From assembly GCA_030591285.1 (NCBI GenBank), contig JAUVBH010000022.1:1-11671 (forward strand): a stretch of 11,671 bases of DNA, given 5' to 3'. A model generated the notes under the pieces. It saw only the letters and a program-made list of their open reading frames with translations. It was not told where the DNA came from and did no database searches. Position 1 is the stretch's first letter, and each line of letters opens with the position of its first letter. The DNA comes from Thermoplasmatota archaeon (lineage in GTDB: Archaea > Thermoplasmatota > Penumbrarchaeia > Penumbrarchaeales > Penumbrarchaeaceae). Positions 9,657 to 11,671 of the stretch are shown here, piece by piece. The position numbers were made by a program, and so were the translations under genes.

Positions 9657-11671
9657 ACTTCCCGGTGGGGGAAGAACAGGCTGCTGAGGCATCGGTTGAA
9701 CGATAGGGGGTTGTCTCGGGGGAGACATTCTTGGTGGCGCTCCACTCAAGGGAGGCATCCTCCCCGGTGGATACTGTGGTGGAGGAGGCTGCTCTGCTGC
9801 TCTCTTATTTCTGATAATTATTACTGCCATCATGGCGCTGATCACAATGATCACCAGCAAAGCAAGGATCATAACGAGAATGATGGTTCCTGTATCGTCC
9901 TTGGAAGGAGTTGCACTTATCTTTTCTGTGACTTCGATCTCATGCTCCATAATTGCACCCGTACCACTGTCAAGGACCGTCAGAATTATTGTGAATTTTC
10001 CTCCGATATCGTAGGTGTAATTGATGACAGGATCGGTCGATATTATCATGTCAGAACCATCCCCCATATTGAATGAATAACTGAGGTTTGGTTGATCTGT
10101 TATCGTATCCAGGGACCCGGATGCATCTAAGATGAAGAACTCACCTGCTGCGACCTTCCGGGGAGCATCAAGATAGATCACAGGGGGCGGATTGCGGACC
10201 ACCAGGTTCAAGGTCTCCTTGTCGCTGTGATCGGTACCATCGAAAGCCTCCAGGGTTACGGTTTTGGTCCCTGTGGACCTGAAAATGTGCTTCATCTGGG
10301 AAGGTCCGTAGAACGTCTTACCTTCGATCATCCATCGATATGTGATGATCGAGAGATCATTGTAGGTGTCTTCCGTATCCTTGGCTGAGAAGGTCACCTC
10401 TTCATCCATATCTGGTGTTGTTTTGGATGATACCAAAGAGGTTTCAGGTTTGATGTTCCTGACGATCACTTCCTGTGAGACGTTGAACAGGTCTCCCTCT
10501 GCATCTTTCAGTTCCAGGTTCACAACATAGGTTCCCTCGGTCATATAGGAATGAGAATAAACGATATCACCATCGGACCAAGCGGTAACATTTCCATCGC
10601 CGAGGTCCCATCTGTGTTCTATCTCATCCTCATCGCTGGGATTATCCTCCATCCACCCCGATAGGTAAATCGGGGATTCCTCGATAACCTCTGTTGCAAC
10701 ATAGTCATCGATGCCCATTTCCGGATCAGGATCTGTTACCGTTACCTTGATGGAAATTGGAGCTGATTCCACATCATCGTCCCTTGCTTTAACAGTTATA
10801 TTGTATGTCCCCTCAGTGCTGAATTCATGTTTTATCCTGAAAGAAGTCGTCCATTCAGACTTTGTACCATCTCCAAAATCCCACTGTACTTTGAGATCGT
10901 CCGCATCACTTGAAGCATCCTCCACTTCGACCTCGAACTGGTACTCTTCGTCCTCTTCTAGTGTGATACCGCTAATTGTCATTTGAGCAGTCGGTGGAGT
11001 GTTAAAGATCGACAGATCGGTGTACTCGACAGCTTGCTCCCCATGTCTATCTTTCACCTCAACAGCAGGCCGGAAATCTCCATCTTCAGGATATACGAAT
11101 TGTGTCCAGTTGCTATCCATCCAGTTGGTAGAGCGCCCATCACCACTGTGGAACCGATACTCCATTTCATCGATATCCAGCTGAGAATCCAGAACCTGGG
11201 AAAAGAGATAGACCTTCTCTCCCTCGGAACTGTTCCCACTATGGGTCAATACCGGAACCGGTTCTCTGTTCTCAACCTTAATGATGATCGAATCAGAACT
11301 CTCTTCACCATCATCATCGATCACTTTGACAGTAACTTCGTATGTCCCCATCTCCGGGAAGGATGCTGTGAACTCTGGTAATCCAGATGTCAGCACATCA
11401 TCAACATACCATTCATACGTCATTGTGGAAAGGTCAGACAAAGTGTCCTGGACCGAGGGTTTGACCAAATATTCCTCTTCTTCCACCAACTCCAATTGTT
11501 CCTCGACCGTTACAAGGGGTGGAGTGTTGGTTACCTTGACACGAATAGGTTCAAGGTCCCAATATACTGCATTGTTGTCCTTAACCCTGAAACGAAGCCA
11601 TCTCCATCCAGGAGTTGAATAGTTCATGGAAAGCTGTGAATTGGTTACTTCAGTTTCGAAAGTTCGATCAT
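9624..11671 (-). CDS. Multi-PKD-domain surface protein, C-terminal part (5' end beyond the window)
   Basis: The reading frame is open to the right edge, so at least 681 residues are visible and the true start lies outside; the ATG at 11627 is internal to a domain. After a partial domain ending VKVTNTPP come six PKD-like beta-sandwich repeats. Their strand signatures are EWYVDD, YRFHSGDG, WDFGDG (near 10870-10887), WDLGDG (near 10595-10611), YRWMIEG and FNMGDG (near 10058-10074). Each is followed by a G-T-Y-x-V-x-V-type strand and ends in a TPP/PPP-like linker. The last domain is followed by a Lys/Asp spacer, one membrane span (about 9813-9887), a basic stop-transfer RNKR and a proline-rich tail of about 55 residues. 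PKD domains mediate adhesion or spacing on cell surfaces. The protein is therefore anchored by its C-terminus with the Pro-rich tail inside the cell. Catalytic or binding domains may lie in the missing N-terminal part. Confidence 0.88.
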   Translation of the reverse strand, partial: DRTFETEVTNSQLSMNYSTPGWRWLRFRVKDNNAVYWDLEPIRVKVTNTPPLVTVEEQLELVEEEEYLVKPSVQDTLSDLSTMTYEWYVDDVLTSGLPEFTASFPEMGTYEVTVKVIDDDGEESSDSIIIKVENREPVPVLTHSGNSSEGEKVYLFSQVLDSQLDIDEMEYRFHSGDGRSTNWMDSNWTQFVYPEDGDFRPAVEVKDRHGEQAVEYTDLSIFNTPPTAQMTISGITLEEDEEYQFEVEVEDASSDADDLKVQWDFGDGTKSEWTTSFRIKHEFSTEGTYNITVKARDDDVESAPISIKVTVTDPDPEMGIDDYVATEVIEESPIYLSGWMEDNPSDEDEIEHRWDLGDGNVTAWSDGDIVYSHSYMTEGTYVVNLELKDAEGDLFNVSQEVIVRNIKPETSLVSSKTTPDMDEEVTFSAKDTEDTYNDLSIITYRWMIEGKTFYGPSQMKHIFRSTGTKTVTLEAFDGTDHSDKETLNLVVRNPPPVIYLDAPRKVAAGEFFILDASGSLDTITDQPNLSYSFNMGDGSDMIISTDPVINYTYDIGGKFTIILTVLDSGTGAIMEHEIEVTEKISATPSKDDTGTIILVMILALLVIIVISAMMAVIIIRNKRAAEQPPPPQYPPGRMPPLSGAPPRMSPPRQPPIVQPMPQQPVLPPPGSSVPPPPQQPY

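Noticed and set aside
11622..11627. The ATG at 11627 as the start of the PKD protein
   Set aside because: The frame remains open upstream to the edge and the upstream residues continue a beta-sandwich domain, so the ATG is internal.

Overview
The window reads as a piece of a euryarchaeal chromosome, most likely from the Thermoplasmata or a close relative. The evidence is archaeal throughout: a Nop5 gene, a Hel308 helicase, a presenilin-type intramembrane protease, a short-chain-dehydrogenase-type L-threonine dehydrogenase of the kind known from Thermoplasma, a tRNA gene without encoded CCA, TATA-box promoters, and surface proteins built from PKD domains. The lineage is an inference from gene content and was not tested by comparison.

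Left part (1-3197). An orphan tetrapyrrole-methylase-fold protein is followed by a tRNA-Val(TAC) gene on the minus strand. The L-threonine dehydrogenase gene is divergent from the tRNA; a hairpin covers its ribosome binding site and a strong palindromic terminator follows it. Next is a gap of about 280 bases with its own TATA box, a 27-codon ORF behind a very good Shine-Dalgarno sequence, a branched RNA fold over that same ORF, and a T-run. It leads into a gene for a divergent HisG-like protein. This leader is the most intriguing part of the window.

Middle part (3194-8596). The HisG-like gene meets the presenilin-like protease gene tail to tail with interlocked stop codons. The protease gene lies just downstream of hel308 on the same strand but has its own TATA box, apparently for a leaderless transcript. 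Hel308 ends in a PCNA-binding-like motif. Divergent from hel308 is a LURP-one/scramblase-like gene, which converges on nop5. Upstream of nop5 on the same strand is a 29-residue single-span membrane protein with its own promoter, ribosome binding site and terminator.

Right part (8757-11671). A secreted, extremely acidic protein with an EF-hand loop and a C-terminal membrane/Arg anchor overlaps, tail to tail, the 3' end of a large multi-PKD protein. That protein has a C-terminal membrane span and a proline-rich tail, and it runs off the right edge. Most genes look like separately promoted single units. Two start types recur: leaderless genes with a TATA box 28-29 bases before the start codon, and genes with a TATA box about 37-43 bases before it plus a short leader carrying a Shine-Dalgarno sequence. 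I see no mobile element, CRISPR array or rRNA.
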